Source: UBA1774 sp045628925
GTDB taxonomy: Bacteria; Bacillota; Clostridia; Oscillospirales; Oscillospiraceae
Assembly: GCA_045628925.1 (NCBI GenBank)
Contig: JAZQQF010000131.1
Coordinates: 1-11,143, forward strand
DNA length: 11,143 nt
Reading direction: 5' to 3'
Under the pieces are notes generated by a model. It did not search any database. It saw only the letters and a list, made by a program, of their open reading frames with translations, and had not been told where the DNA came from. Each line of letters begins with the position of its first letter. Within the stretch, counting starts at the first letter, position 1. Made by a program: the position numbers and the translations under genes. Positions 1-6,629 of this stretch are shown piece by piece.

Positions 1-452
1 GTGACCTCCATGACCGTTCCCAGCGGCGCGTCCGCCCATGCGCCGAGGCCCTGCCGCACCACGCCGAGGACCGGCTTCGGCCCGTTCAGCACGCTTAGAA
101 CAGTTTCCCGGAATCCGGCGGCCTCCGATTCCAGATACCCCAGCTCGTCCAGCACGATGACGTCCGCATCGGCGGCAGATCGCAGCAGCGCCGTTCCCAC
201 CCCGTCGAACACCTGTGGAAAGACCTGCTTCCCCGCCCCGCCCATGCGGGCGCAGACGGCGCTTTCCGGAAGGTCGATCCCCTCCGGCAGCTCGGCCCCG
301 GCGGAATAGGGCAGGAGATAGAGCGCCCGAAGCCCGTGCCGCGTATCGAACCGCGTCATGACCCCGGCGCAGCGCAGGCCGGACGCCGCCAGCGCCTTCC
401 GCAGCGCGGTGGATTTCCCAACCTGCCGTTCACCTGTGAGAAACAGCGGCAT
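1..452 (-). CDS. THEP1-like nucleoside-triphosphatase (P-loop NTPase), C-terminus outside the window
   Basis: The reading frame starts at the ATG at 452-450 and runs off the window edge after 150 codons. The N-terminus has a Walker A motif at residues 7-15 (GERQVGKST). A Walker B-like segment, VLDELGYLE, spans about residues 100-108, with the acidic pair D102-E103. This pairing (GxxxxGKS/T plus DExG..E) is typical of the THEP1/DUF265 family of small NTPases, which hydrolyse NTPs in vitro and have no settled cellular role. Family members are usually about 170-190 residues, so roughly 20-40 residues are probably missing. A purine-rich GGGGGCGGAGGAA lies just before the ATG, and no in-frame start lies close upstream. 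The gene diverges from the rimP operon and has its own near-consensus promoter (477-505). Another P-loop ATPase of similar size cannot be excluded, because the C-terminal half of the fold is only partly visible. Confidence 0.75.
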   Translation of the reverse strand, partial: MPLFLTGERQVGKSTALRKALAASGLRCAGVMTRFDTRHGLRALYLLPYSAGAELPEGIDLPESAVCARMGGAGKQVFPQVFDGVGTALLRSAADADVIVLDELGYLESEAAGFRETVLSVLNGPKPVLGVVRQGLGAWADAPLGTVMEV

Positions 453-476
453 TTCCTCCGCCCCCTTTCCACGGTG

Positions 477-505
477 ATTTTAGCCGAATGGCCCGTTTCT
501 GTCAA
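477..505 (-). promoter_or_regulatory. sigma-A type promoter of the THEP1-like gene
   Basis: On the minus strand, TTGACA (505-500) and TAAAAT (482-477) are separated by exactly 17 bp. That is a perfect -35 and a 5/6 -10. The predicted transcript start is near 470, about 18 nt before the ATG at 452, so the leader is very short. Two direct copies of CCGATTTT (514-521 and 524-531, plus-strand sequence) lie just upstream of the -35 and could be an operator or simply chance. Confidence 0.8.
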
Positions 506-565
506 CGAAAAGGCCGATTTTGTCCGATTTTCAGCCAGATTTGCCGGAATTTTCCTGCAAACCCC

Positions 566-594
566 TTGCAATCCGCGGCAGACTATGGTATAGT
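566..594 (+). promoter_or_regulatory. sigma-A type extended -10 promoter of the rimP-infB operon
   Basis: TTGCAA (566-571) and TATAGT (589-594) are separated by 17 bp. A TGG immediately before the -10 (586-588) gives the extended -10 motif TGN. The predicted start is near 601, leaving a leader of about 77 nt before rimP. It is the only good promoter seen ahead of the five-gene operon. Confidence 0.75.
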
Positions 595-621
595 TGCGGC
601 GTAAGGTAGAGAGTAGGAAGT

Positions 622-649
622 AAGAGTGGGTGCGCATCCCACTCTTTTT
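622..649 (+). terminator. leader terminator/attenuator of the rimP-nusA operon
   Basis: AAGAGTGGG (622-630) and CCCACTCTT (638-646) form a perfect 9-bp stem with a 7-nt loop. A T-rich stretch follows directly (645-649, interrupted, with another T run at 657-662). The element lies in the 5' leader, about 20 nt after the predicted transcript start and 30 nt before the rimP start, so it must be read through for the operon to be expressed. From memory, B. subtilis NusA autoregulates its operon through a NusA-stimulated leader terminator. The same logic is a reasonable inference here but is not shown by sequence alone. Confidence 0.7.
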
Positions 650-677
650 CTTGACCTTTTTTGAGGAGTTAAAAATC

Positions 678-1124
678 ATGAAGGTGACCGAACTGGTAGC
701 CCAGATCGCCGCGCCCGCCGCCGAAAAGCAGGGCTGCTTCGTCTGGGACGTGGAATTTGTGAAGGAAGCGGGCGAGCGCTACCTTCGCGTTTATATCGAC
801 AATGACGCGGCCGAAGTGAATATCGACCAGTGCGAGGCCGTTTCCCGCGAGGTGGACGCGAAGCTGGATGAGCTGGACCCCATTCAGGAGAGCTACATCT
901 TCGAGGTCTGCTCCGCCGGTGCGGAACGGGAGCTGAAGCGCCCGGCCGACTTTGAGCGGTTCATCGGCTCCAACGTGGCCGTGAAGCTCTACAGCGCCAA
1001 AAACGGGCGCAAGGAATACGTCGGCGTGCTGAAAGGCTATGCGGACGGGGCCGTCGAGCTGGAGGACGGGACCGTATTCCAGAAGAACGAAGTCGCGCAG
1101 GTGCGTCTGCGCGTCACATTTTAA
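678..1124 (+). CDS. rimP: ribosome maturation factor RimP
   Basis: A 148-residue protein, matching the usual length of about 150. RimP binds the small ribosomal subunit and assists 30S maturation. The N-terminal domain (about 1-80) contains the pattern LRVYIDND followed by CEAVSREVDAKLDE. The conserved linker motif appears as YIFEVCSAGAERELKRPADF (about residues 75-94), corresponding to the family's EVSSPG..R.L. The alanine in CSAGAER replaces the more common proline, a mild variant. An SH3-like C-terminal domain follows (VGVLKGYADGAVELEDG). The ATG at 678 is chosen because AGGAG (664-668) lies 9 nt upstream; an in-frame ATG at 630 falls inside the leader terminator and has no ribosome binding site. 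First gene of the operon: nusA starts 12 nt after its stop, and the nusA ribosome binding site overlaps the rimP stop codon. Confidence 0.95.
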   Translation: MKVTELVAQIAAPAAEKQGCFVWDVEFVKEAGERYLRVYIDNDAAEVNIDQCEAVSREVDAKLDELDPIQESYIFEVCSAGAERELKRPADFERFIGSNVAVKLYSAKNGRKEYVGVLKGYADGAVELEDGTVFQKNEVAQVRLRVTF

Positions 1125-1136
1125 GGAGAGACTGAC

Positions 1137-2264
1137 ATGGACAGCGAATTCTTCCTTGCGCTCGATATGATCGAGAAGGAAAAGGGCATTTCCAAGAGCT
1201 ACATGATGGAAAAGATCCGCGCCGCGCTGGTCGCCGCCGTGAAGAAGGACGATCCCGCCGCGGCGGACGGGGTTGTCGTCGAGATGGACCCGGTCAAGCA
1301 GAAGGTGCGCATCTATATTGAAAAGACCGTGGTGGAAGAGATCGACAATCCCGCCCTCGACCTGACGGTGGAGGAGGCCCGGGAATTCGACCCGGAAGCC
1401 AAGCTGGGCGACAAGCTGGCCATCGAGGTCAAGACCGAGAAGTTCGGCCGCATCGCCGCACAGGCGGGCAAGCAGGTCATCATTCAGGGCATCCGCGAGG
1501 CGGAGCGCGGCATGATCTATGAGGAGTTCAACTCCAAGGAGCATGAGGTGCTGACCGGTCTCGTCACCCGCATCGAGCCGCGCAACGGCAACGTGCATAT
1601 CAAGATCACCAACGGTTCCGGCGCGACCGAGGCCGTCATGCTGGCAGAAGAGCGCGTCCCCGGCGAGGTCATCCGCGAGGGCGACCATCTGCGCGTCTAT
1701 GTGGTGGAGGTCCGCCGTCCTTTGAAGGGACCGCAGGTCATGGTCTCCCGCACCCATCCCGGGCTGGTGAAGCGCCTGTTCGAGCTGGAAGTGCCGGAAA
1801 TTTACGACGGCGTGGTGGAGATCAAGAGCATCGCCCGCGAGGCCGGTACCCGGACGAAGATCGCCGTCGCCTCCAATAATCCCGAAGTGGATCCCATCGG
1901 CGCGTGCGTCGGCCCCAAGGGCGGTCGCGTGGGTGCCGTAGTGGAGGAGCTGCGGGGCGAAAAGATGGATATCATCGCGTGGAGCGAGAATCCGGAAAAG
2001 TTCGTCGCCGCCGCGCTGGCCCCGGCAGAGGTTTATTCCGCCGTCATGCTGGAGGACGGGCGCAGCTGCCGCGTGGTCGTGCCCGATAATCAGCTGAGCC
2101 TTGCCATCGGCAAGGAGGGCAAGAATGCCCGCCTCGCCGCCAAGCTCACCGGCTGCAAGATCGATATCAAGCCCTTCTCCGAAATGGCGGAGCAGAGCAC
2201 CATCAAGATCGACGTGAGCCAGCTGGACCTGGCTGAAGAAGCGGAGACCGTTTCGGAAGAATGA
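1137..2264 (+). CDS. nusA: transcription elongation/termination factor NusA
   Basis: A 375-residue protein, similar in length to Gram-positive NusA, which lacks the C-terminal acidic repeats of the E. coli protein. Domains in order are an RNA polymerase-binding N-terminal domain (about 1-125, starting MDSEFFLALDMIEKEKGI), an S1 domain (about 135-200), KH1 with GPKGGR at 259-264, and KH2 with GKEGKN at 325-330. A short acidic tail follows. NusA binds RNA polymerase and nascent RNA, modulating pausing, intrinsic termination and antitermination, including on rRNA operons such as the one at the right end of this window. The ribosome binding site AAGGAG (1123-1128) lies 8 nt before the ATG. The stop codon falls within the first bases of a structured gap that separates nusA from rnpM. 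Confidence 0.97.
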   Translation: MDSEFFLALDMIEKEKGISKSYMMEKIRAALVAAVKKDDPAAADGVVVEMDPVKQKVRIYIEKTVVEEIDNPALDLTVEEAREFDPEAKLGDKLAIEVKTEKFGRIAAQAGKQVIIQGIREAERGMIYEEFNSKEHEVLTGLVTRIEPRNGNVHIKITNGSGATEAVMLAEERVPGEVIREGDHLRVYVVEVRRPLKGPQVMVSRTHPGLVKRLFELEVPEIYDGVVEIKSIAREAGTRTKIAVASNNPEVDPIGACVGPKGGRVGAVVEELRGEKMDIIAWSENPEKFVAAALAPAEVYSAVMLEDGRSCRVVVPDNQLSLAIGKEGKNARLAAKLTGCKIDIKPFSEMAEQSTIKIDVSQLDLAEEAETVSEE

Positions 2265-2467
2265 GGTTTTCGCTCCCCGGCTGCACTGCGGCAGCCCTGT
2301 AGCAAAAGCCTCGCAGAGTTCGCTGCCCGCAGGCAGCGAATCAAGTCAAACTCATTTTTTCATATCAAATCGCAGCCCAGCGAAGCGGGTGCGATTTGGA
2401 GAGGAGCAGCCGGGACACTTACAAGCAAGGCCGCTTGCGGACTTGCACAGTCGTGTGCCCGTGCTGC
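2263..2467 (+). other. structured intercistronic RNA element between nusA and rnpM
   Basis: No gene is present here. Four hairpin units can be drawn on the plus strand. (a) 2263-2312: a 12-bp outer stem with one wobble and one mismatch (2263-2274 with 2301-2312), enclosing GGCTGC/GCAGCC. (b) 2319-2340: TTCGCTGCC, loop CGCA, GGCAGCGAA, a perfect 9-bp stem. (c) 2366-2398: CAAATCGCA/TGCGATTTG enclosing CCC/GGG and a small GC stem. (d) 2406-2467: GCAGC+CGGGACAC pairs with GTGT(g)CCCG(t)GCTGC, 13 bp with two single-base bulges, enclosing a GCAAG/CTTGC hairpin. None has a U-tract, so they are not ordinary terminators. The unit ends 22 nt before the rnpM start. It could be a cis-regulatory RNA, a processing site or a dispersed intergenic repeat. 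Confidence 0.6.
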
Positions 2468-2489
2468 GACGATGATTCGGGGGTTCGTT

Positions 2490-2768
2490 ATGCCGAAGAA
2501 GATTCCCATGCGCCAGTGCCTCGGCTGCCGGGAGATGAAGCCCAAGCCGGAGCTGACGCGCGTCGTCCGCTCGCCGGAGGGCGTCATTTCACTGGATACG
2601 CGGGGCAAAAGTCCCGGCCGGGGGGCGTATCTCTGCCCCAACGCGGCCTGTCTGCAGAAGGCGCGGAAGTCCCGCGCACTGGAACGGGCGCTGGAAACGG
2701 CCATCCCCCCGGAAATCTATGACGGGCTTCTGGCTCGCCTGGAAAGCGAGGGAAGCGAAAATGGATAA
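2490..2768 (+). CDS. rnpM: RNase P modulator RnpM (YlxR family)
   Basis: A 92-residue protein from the ATG at 2490. Family hallmarks are RQCLGCRE (residues 8-15, Cys10 and Cys13) and GRGAYLCPNAACL (43-55, Cys49 and Cys54), the four-cysteine layout of the YlxR/DUF448 fold. Recent work describes this family as an RNA-binding protein that binds RNase P RNA and modulates tRNA processing. An upstream in-frame ATG at 2472 would add MIRGFV, but it has no ribosome binding site and conserved family sequence begins at MPKK. The ribosome binding site for 2490 is only the G-run GGGGG (2479-2483), weaker than for other genes in the operon and lying just after the structured element. The 3' end overlaps ylxQ by 8 nt. 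Confidence 0.92.
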   Translation: MPKKIPMRQCLGCREMKPKPELTRVVRSPEGVISLDTRGKSPGRGAYLCPNAACLQKARKSRALERALETAIPPEIYDGLLARLESEGSENG

Positions 2769-3138
2769 AGCACTGAACTTCCTCGGCCTGTGTAAGAAGG
2801 CCGGGAAGCTGCTCACGGGCGAGGACGGGGTCTCCGGCGCGGCCCGGAGCGGCGAGGCAGCCCTCATCATGACCGCCTCGGACACGGCTTCCAACACGAA
2901 GAAAAAGGCGCTGAACCTGAGCGAATGGAACGATACGCCTCACGTTCAGCTGCCATGGGATAAGGATACGCTGGGAGAGCTGCTGGACAAACGGGTCTGC
3001 GCCATCCTTGCGCTGACGGATCAGGGACTGGCCGCGGCTTTTGCGAAAAAGCTCAGTGAGCAGGACCCCGCCTATGAACAGACGGCGGCCCTGCTGAACG
3101 GAAAGTCCAACGGGAAAGGGAGGAAGAAGTATGAATAA
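2761..3138 (+). CDS. ylxQ: L7Ae/L30e-family RNA-binding protein YlxQ
   Basis: A 125-residue protein starting MDKALNFLGLCKKAGKLLTGEDG, the standard opening of the YlxQ/L7Ae-like family. The L7Ae fold (about residues 1-100) includes ALIMTASDTASNTKKK and a hydrophobic VCAILALTDQGLA strand and helix. Relatives bind kink-turn RNA; the role of YlxQ itself is not well established. A basic tail (NGKSNGKGRKK) ends the protein. The ATG at 2761 fits the family start, while the in-frame ATG at 2719 would add 14 residues from inside rnpM. Its start overlaps the rnpM stop by 8 nt and its own stop overlaps infB by 8 nt, suggesting translational coupling of three genes. Confidence 0.92.
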   Translation: MDKALNFLGLCKKAGKLLTGEDGVSGAARSGEAALIMTASDTASNTKKKALNLSEWNDTPHVQLPWDKDTLGELLDKRVCAILALTDQGLAAAFAKKLSEQDPAYEQTAALLNGKSNGKGRKKYE

Positions 3139-5593
3139 ATATCGCATTCATGAGGTCGCAAAGGATTTTGGCATGGCCAGTAAGGTCATCACCGAGATCC
3201 TCACCAAGTATGCCTCGGAGCCGAAGAACCATATGCAGGTGCTGTCGGATGCGGAGCTGAACATCATTTTTGATTACCTCACTTTCCATAATCAGGTAAG
3301 CTCTCTGGATGAGGTGTTCGCCGGGGCGAAGAAAGCTGCCGCGCCTGCCGAGGCGAGCGCTCCCGCAGCGGAAAGCGAGACCGCGCCGAAGCCGGAGGCG
3401 AAGCCCGACAAGCCGCAGCAGAATCAGCCCAAGGCTCAGAATCAGGGCCAGAAGCAGCAGAATCAGGGCGGTCAGCAGCCGAAGCAGCAGGGTCAGAAGC
3501 CTGCGCAGCAGGGCCAGCAGAATCAGCAGCCCAAGCCCCAGCAGCAGAACCAGCCCAAGGCGGAGAATAAACCTGCTCCTCAGCAGCAGGGTCAGGCCGT
3601 GGCCAGCAAGGTGCCTCAGAAGCGCGTCATCGACACCCGCGGCACCACGCTGAACACCGCGAAATACGACGAGCGGCTGGATCAGTTCGTGCCCGATAAG
3701 CTGCAGAACGCCAAGCAGGGCAAGGAAAAGTTCGCCAACCGCAAGGATAAACGCCAGCAGCAGACCGCCGCCTCCGGCGCGAAGAAGCGTCAGGAGCAGC
3801 GGGCGCAGATGCAGAAGCTCCAGCTGGAGATCGCCAAGAAGGCCCCCACCAAGGTGGAGATCCCCGACGAGATCAGCGTGGGCGAGCTGGCTTCCCGCAT
3901 GAAGAAGACCGGCACGGAGGTCGTCAAGGCTCTTATCCGCAATAAGATCATGGCCTCCCTGTCCGACGTGATCGATTATGAGACCGCCGCGCTCATCGCC
4001 ATGGAGCTGGGCTGCAAGGTGGAGCATGAGGTGGTCGTGACCATCGAGGAGAAGCTCATCGACGATCATCAGGATGAAGAAGCCGATCTGCTGCCCCGCA
4101 GCCCCGTCGTGGTGGTCATGGGTCACGTTGACCACGGCAAGACCAGCCTGCTGGATAAGATCCGCCATGCCCACGTAGCCGAGGGCGAGGCCGGCGGCAT
4201 CACCCAGCACATCGGCGCCTATCAGGTGGAGATCGACGGGAAGGCCATCACCTTCCTGGATACCCCGGGCCATGAGGCCTTCACCTCCATGCGCGCCCGC
4301 GGCGCGATGGTGACCGACGTGGCCATTCTGGTGGTCGCGGCGGACGACGGCATCATGCCCCAGACCATCGAAGCCATCAACCATGCCCGCGCCGCCGAGA
4401 TCCCCATCGTGGTGGCCATCAACAAAATGGATAAGCCCGGCGCCAACCCCCAGCTGGTGAAGCAGCAGCTCACACAGTATGACCTGCTCACCGAGGAATG
4501 GGGCGGCGATACCATCTGCTGCGAGGTCTCCGCCCGCACCGGCGAAGGCATCGACAACCTGCTGGAAATGGTGGCCCTCACCGCCGAAATGCGCGAGCTG
4601 AAGGCCAACCCCAACCGCCGCGCCAAGGGCACCGTCATCGAGGCCCGGCTGGACAAGGGCCGCGGCCCCATCGCCACCGTTCTGGTGCAGAACGGCACCC
4701 TCCGCGCCGGCGATATCCTCATCGCGGGCATGACCGTGGGCCGCGTGCGCACCATGATGAACGACAAGGGCCAGCGCATCACGGAAGCCGGCCCCAGCGT
4801 CCCCGTGGAGATCACCGGTCTGAGCGAAGCGCCCAACGCGGGCGACGTGTTCAATGCCGTCGAGGATGAGCGCATGGCCCGTGAGCTGGTGGATCAGCGC
4901 AAGGAAGAAAACAAGCAGGCCACCACCGGGTCTGAGCGCAAGGTCAGCCTGACCGATCTGTTCGCCCAGATCAAGGAAGGCGAGCTGAAGGAACTGACTC
5001 TGATCGTGAAGGCCGACGTGCAGGGCAGTGTGGAAGCGGTCAAGACCTCGCTGGAAAAGCTCTCGAACGACGAAGTGCGCGTCCGCGTCATCCACGGCGC
5101 GGTGGGCGCCATCAATGAAAGCGATATCATGCTGGCCGCGACCAGCAACGCCATCATCGTGGGCTTCAACGTCCGGCCCGACGCCGCCGCACGGGACAGT
5201 GCCGCCCGCAACGGCGTGGATATGCGGATGTACCGCGTCATCTACGACTGCATCGAGGAGATCAGCGCCGCCATGAAGGGTATGCTGGCCCCCACCTTCC
5301 AGGAAGTCCTCACCGGCCATGCGGAGATCCGCCAGACCTACCACGTGAGCAAGGTCGGCACCATCGCCGGCTGCTATATGCAGGACGGCAAGATCGTCCG
5401 CACCAGCGGTGTGCGCATCGTGCGCGACGGTATCGTGGTGCACGAGGGTCAGCTGGCCTCCCTGCGCCGCTTCAAGGACGATGTGAAGGAAGTCGTGCAG
5501 GGCTATGAGTTCGGCTGCTCCATCGAGAAGTTCAACGACATCAAGGAAGGCGATATCATCGAAGCCTTCGTGATGGAGAAGATCGAAGCGTAA
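3131..5593 (+). CDS. infB: translation initiation factor IF-2
   Basis: An 820-residue GTPase that delivers initiator tRNA to the 30S subunit and promotes subunit joining. It has a first IF2_N domain (about 1-60), a Gln/Pro/Lys/Asn-rich linker (about 75-160), a basic stretch, and a second IF2_N-like domain (about 245-300, IPDEISVGELASRM). The G domain follows: G1 GHVDHGKT (331-338), G2 GGITQHIG, G3 DTPGH (377-381), G4 NKMDKP (431-436) and G5 SARTG. Domains II, III and IV run to the end, with VKADVQGSVEA at the start of domain III. The length is close to other Gram-positive IF-2 proteins with long linkers. A GGGAGG ribosome binding site (3118-3123) precedes the ATG, which overlaps the end of ylxQ. 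Last gene of the operon, with a terminator 10 nt downstream. The usual next gene, rbfA, is absent here. Confidence 0.98.
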   Translation: MNKYRIHEVAKDFGMASKVITEILTKYASEPKNHMQVLSDAELNIIFDYLTFHNQVSSLDEVFAGAKKAAAPAEASAPAAESETAPKPEAKPDKPQQNQPKAQNQGQKQQNQGGQQPKQQGQKPAQQGQQNQQPKPQQQNQPKAENKPAPQQQGQAVASKVPQKRVIDTRGTTLNTAKYDERLDQFVPDKLQNAKQGKEKFANRKDKRQQQTAASGAKKRQEQRAQMQKLQLEIAKKAPTKVEIPDEISVGELASRMKKTGTEVVKALIRNKIMASLSDVIDYETAALIAMELGCKVEHEVVVTIEEKLIDDHQDEEADLLPRSPVVVVMGHVDHGKTSLLDKIRHAHVAEGEAGGITQHIGAYQVEIDGKAITFLDTPGHEAFTSMRARGAMVTDVAILVVAADDGIMPQTIEAINHARAAEIPIVVAINKMDKPGANPQLVKQQLTQYDLLTEEWGGDTICCEVSARTGEGIDNLLEMVALTAEMRELKANPNRRAKGTVIEARLDKGRGPIATVLVQNGTLRAGDILIAGMTVGRVRTMMNDKGQRITEAGPSVPVEITGLSEAPNAGDVFNAVEDERMARELVDQRKEENKQATTGSERKVSLTDLFAQIKEGELKELTLIVKADVQGSVEAVKTSLEKLSNDEVRVRVIHGAVGAINESDIMLAATSNAIIVGFNVRPDAAARDSAARNGVDMRMYRVIYDCIEEISAAMKGMLAPTFQEVLTGHAEIRQTYHVSKVGTIAGCYMQDGKIVRTSGVRIVRDGIVVHEGQLASLRRFKDDVKEVVQGYEFGCSIEKFNDIKEGDIIEAFVMEKIEA

Positions 5594-5602
5594 GAGATCC
5601 AG

Positions 5603-5659
5603 ACAGGCTGCGTTCCGGCTCTGCGGCGGTGCTGCGGAGCCGGTGTGCGGCCTGTTTTT
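5603..5659 (+). terminator. intrinsic terminator of the rimP-infB operon
   Basis: A two-tier stem: ACAGGC (5603-5608) with GCCTGT (5650-5655), and inside it CCGGCTC (5615-5621) with GAGCCGG (5637-5643). TTTTT (5655-5659) follows directly. It begins 9 nt after the infB stop codon. Confidence 0.75.
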
Positions 5660-5686
5660 GCGTTTCGGCGGGGTGCGTCTCCGTAG

Positions 5687-5706
5687 GGGCGATTCACGAA
5701 TCGCCC
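5687..5706. repeat. perfect palindrome, probable dispersed intergenic repeat
   Basis: GGGCGATTC (5687-5695) and GAATCGCCC (5698-5706) form a perfect inverted repeat with a 2-nt centre, preceded by CCGTAG. It sits between the infB terminator and cdsA, has no U-tract and is not a terminator. GTAGGGGCGATTC-type palindromes recall short repeats scattered between genes in this group of Clostridia, but that is memory, not a search. The rest of the 222-nt gap (to 5815) shows no gene and no convincing promoter, although cdsA would seem to need one. Confidence 0.5.
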
Positions 5707-5815
5707 GCCCGCGCGTGCATCTGTTCCTGCGTCCACCCAATCAAACCAACCTCTCCCGGGCGCATATTCCCCGTCCATTCCGCAAAAATACCCACAGAGA
5801 GAAGGAAGTCCAACC

Positions 5816-6628
5816 GTGAAATCCCGTCTCATCGTGGCAGCCATCGGGCTGCCGCTGATCCTCGTCATTCTCTGCGTCCTGCCCCCCTTCGCCGCTACGA
5901 TCCTCTTTGCGGCGGTGAACATGCTGGGGTCGTGGGAGCTGTATCATATCCTGCATATTCAAGACCGCGTCGCCGCGCTGGCGCTGACCATGGCCGCCGG
6001 GGCGGGCACGCAGTTCCTCATCCTCCTGCGCGGCTACGGGAGCGTCTATCCCGTCGCGCTGCCCTTCACCGTCCTTCTGTTTCTCTGCTGGGTCGCATAT
6101 TATGAAAAGGAGCGTCCCTTCGGTTTGGAAGGGCTGGCGGCAAGTCTGTTCAGCGGCCTGCTGGTGCCGCTGGGGTTGGGCGCGATGACCGCCCTGCGCA
6201 GCATGGAATGGGGCCATCTGCTGGTGCTGGCCCCCCTCGTCGCCACCTTCGTGGGCGACAGCGGCGCCTATTTCGCGGGCCGGGCGCTGGGGAAGCGGAA
6301 AATGTCCCCCCGCACCAGCCCCCACAAAACGATCGCCGGGCTTGTGGGCGGTCTGCTTTCCGCCGCCGTGGGCATGGTCGTCTACGGGCTGGTGCTGCGG
6401 GCCTTCGGGCTAAGCGGCAGCCTGTGGAAGCTTGCCATTGTGGGCCTCACGGGCGGCGCCGTTGCCCAGCTGGGCGACCTGAGCTTTTCCCTTATCAAGC
6501 GCCACACCGGCGCGAAGGACTACGGCAACCTGCTCCCCGGCCACGGCGGCGCTTACGACCGCTTTGATTCCACCACCTTCGCCGCGCCCACGGTGCTGGT
6601 ACTGCTGCAGCTGCTGGAGGTGTTCTGA
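5816..6628 (+). CDS. cdsA: phosphatidate cytidylyltransferase (CDP-diacylglycerol synthase)
   Basis: A 270-residue multi-pass membrane protein that makes CDP-diacylglycerol from CTP and phosphatidic acid, the branch point to membrane phospholipids. The family signature is intact near the C-terminus (residues 225-252): S-L-I-K-R, then K234-D235, PGHGG at 241-245 and D248-R-x-D251-S. Several hydrophobic stretches are visible, the first at about residues 5-35 (LIVAAIGLPLILVILCVLPP). The start is GTG at 5816 with AAGGA (5802-5806) 9 nt upstream, and the protein opens MKSRLIVAAIG as expected. dxr begins one base after its stop codon, and the dxr ribosome binding site lies inside its 3' end. uppS, which normally precedes cdsA, is not present. 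Confidence 0.95.
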   Translation: MKSRLIVAAIGLPLILVILCVLPPFAATILFAAVNMLGSWELYHILHIQDRVAALALTMAAGAGTQFLILLRGYGSVYPVALPFTVLLFLCWVAYYEKERPFGLEGLAASLFSGLLVPLGLGAMTALRSMEWGHLLVLAPLVATFVGDSGAYFAGRALGKRKMSPRTSPHKTIAGLVGGLLSAAVGMVVYGLVLRAFGLSGSLWKLAIVGLTGGAVAQLGDLSFSLIKRHTGAKDYGNLLPGHGGAYDRFDSTTFAAPTVLVLLQLLEVF

Positions 6629-6629
6629 C

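Noticed and set aside
336..593. Plus-strand frame opposite and upstream of the THEP1-like gene
   Set aside because: It runs antisense through the Walker A coding region and across two good promoters, with no family resemblance.
669..1757. A 362-codon open frame on the minus strand across rimP and nusA
   Set aside because: It is antisense to two clearly identified genes, has no recognisable domain and no plausible ribosome binding site, and shows the same GC-driven composition.
2319..2340. Hairpin TTCGCTGCC/GGCAGCGAA after nusA as an operon terminator
   Set aside because: No T-tract follows (the next bases are TCAAGTCAAACTC), the T-run at 2355-2360 is 14 nt away, and the operon clearly continues in the same direction with rnpM-ylxQ-infB.
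3053..5740. An 895-codon open frame on the minus strand across infB
   Set aside because: It is the antisense shadow of infB. The plus strand encodes a complete IF-2 with all G motifs, and the antisense translation is a His/Leu/Ala/Gly-rich pattern typical of reversed GC-rich codons.
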